Below, piece after piece: positions 62,967-64,000 of a DNA stretch of 64,000 bases. Source of the DNA: Allantophomopsis cytisporea (taxonomy: Eukaryota > Ascomycota > Leotiomycetes > Phacidiales > Phacidiaceae); contig CP103029.1 in assembly GCA_024752435.1 (NCBI GenBank), forward strand, positions 1,736,001-1,800,000, written 5' to 3'. Numbering within the stretch: the first letter of the stretch is position 1; each line of letters starts with the position of its first letter. A model generated the notes under the pieces. It was not told the origin of the DNA, searched no databases, and saw nothing but the letters and a program-made list of their open reading frames with translations. A program made the position numbers and the translations under genes.

Positions 62967-63000
62967 AATAATAACAATAATAATAATAATAATAATAATA
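62967..63000 (+). repeat. (AAT)n microsatellite
   Basis: AAT trinucleotide run with one AAC interruption. Confidence 0.92.
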
Positions 63001-64000
63001 GGAGAAAACCAAAGGATTTTGTGGAAAAGAGACTCACAGAAGTCGTGAAGACGATCGGAAGGGCCAAGTAGGTAGGAATATTGGGAGCAATCAAGAGTGA
63101 CAGGAGAGGAGTTGGATGGCAGGCATCACGAGGACAATAGCCTTGCATCTACATGTATATAAGGAAAAAAGGATAGAAATCATCAATCGTCTTCATCTGA
63201 CAGCAGAGGTCCAGGTACCAAAAAGAAGATTGATCATGTGGGTGACAAGAGGTGATCTCAAACCATTAGTAAGTGACACGGTATAAACCCTCCCAAGCCA
63301 AACAGTACATCCTCATCACAAAACTAACGTGATAGGATCAAAGCCGTTGGATTGGAAGGTTCTCTCAAGGTGTGAAAGTGGCCTTATGGAACGGGTACGT
63401 TTAGGCAGGAGAACGATGATGAACACCTCCACAACGATAACGAAGTAAACGAAGACGAGGACGTAAACAGCGACAAGAGACAGCAGATCCAGAACATAGC
63501 AATGACTCCGGCAGCTGGATACCAGAGTAGCACAGTGAGGGGCCGGTGATTGATGAATGACCAGCTCCTAGAAAGGGTAGTTGGTTTCGTTCACATAGTG
63601 TACATTGGAGAAATACCAGCCATTGCTCCCTAAACCAATGAGCGAAATTGATTGGCAACTCGTAATTTATAATGGAATGAAAATGGGAATTGGTAGAAAC
63701 AAACCTATAGTCACAACTCAATGCTTGAAGACCCACCCTTTCAGCCAACGTTAGATCCAAATTTAGTGATAATTTCACTTCCATGACAAGTCACAACACA
63801 ATGAGATCCCTTCTCTTGCACTCAAGCAATCAAATAGGAGATGAAAGCGAATCGTGAGAAAAAAAATATGAATTTGCTTTAATTTCCACCCAAAGGCCCA
63901 ATCCGAACATGATGATCGTTTAAAAACACACTATGTTCCTGATTTGCACACAACAACATTGAAGCCCCATTCGCACTGTTGAGAATCACCCCCATCCCCC

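Larger units (their letters stand above)
59385..64000. other. Gene-poor right end
   Basis: No gene is supported in 4.6 kb. Minus-strand frames at 62140-62517 (125 codons) and 63401-63784 (127 codons) lack any recognisable domain. The sequence is AT-richer than elsewhere, with several poly-A runs. Confidence 0.45.

Noticed and set aside
63401..63784. 127-codon minus-strand frame at the right end
   Set aside because: No domain, alternative frames equally open; could be part of a gene beyond the window but nothing supports it.

Overview
The window looks like nuclear DNA of a filamentous ascomycete (Pezizomycotina). Genes carry short introns of about 48-104 nt (one exception of about 620 nt), with GT(A/G)NGN donors and CTNAC-like branch sites. 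The proteins are typical fungal orthologues and there are no operons. The protein style (GDH2, Sec63, the Rua1-C regulator) suggests Leotiomycetes, perhaps Sclerotiniaceae. That placement is an inference and has not been tested by any search.

Layout. 1-3.8 kb: gene-poor, with a possibly decayed coding region on the minus strand (about 2.07-2.64 kb). 3.84-5.99 kb: an F-box/leucine-rich-repeat protein ending in a polybasic stretch plus a CaaX box. About 7.3-7.5 kb: a tRNA-derived SINE-like element, with a second relative at about 42.1-42.25 kb. 7.9-9.0 kb: tRNA 2'-phosphotransferase (Tpt1), followed at 9.5 kb by an intron-containing tRNA gene. 10.5-13.0 kb (minus): DEAD-box helicase Drs1, whose single intron appears to be of the GC-AG class. 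13.9-17.4 kb (minus): a four-exon GNAT protein with repeated YIPPHLR-type motifs. 18.4-19.3 kb: a six-exon Arl2-type GTPase with a 17-nt exon. 20.0-25.1 kb: a very large disordered protein with C-terminal gelsolin-like repeats. 26.3-28.5 kb: Sec63, with its start codon split by an intron. 28.5-35.7 kb: gene-poor, with one tRNA-Lys(CUU) gene. 35.75-39.06 kb: NAD-dependent glutamate dehydrogenase. 39-44.3 kb: gene-poor, holding the second SINE-like copy and an orphan ORF. 44.3-45.7 kb: a proline-rich conserved fungal protein with an unusually long intron. 45.7-53.7 kb: about 8 kb without a convincing gene, upstream of a Rua1-C-domain putative transcription regulator (53.7-55.8 kb). 57.6-59.4 kb: an MFS transporter. 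59.4-64 kb: no gene recognised.

Most genes are housekeeping: ribosome biogenesis (Drs1), tRNA splicing (Tpt1, with two intron-bearing tRNA genes in the same window), ER translocation (Sec63), microtubule and tubulin-cofactor GTPase (Arl2), actin (gelsolin repeats) and nitrogen catabolism (GDH2). I see no secondary-metabolite cluster, CRISPR array or intact transposon. The most interesting signals are gene-structure oddities (split ATG, GC-AG intron, micro-exons), the SINE-like pair, the prenylation signal on the F-box protein, and translation-factor-like motifs on the GNAT protein. All exon boundaries come from reading splice sites and frames by eye; none has transcript support here.
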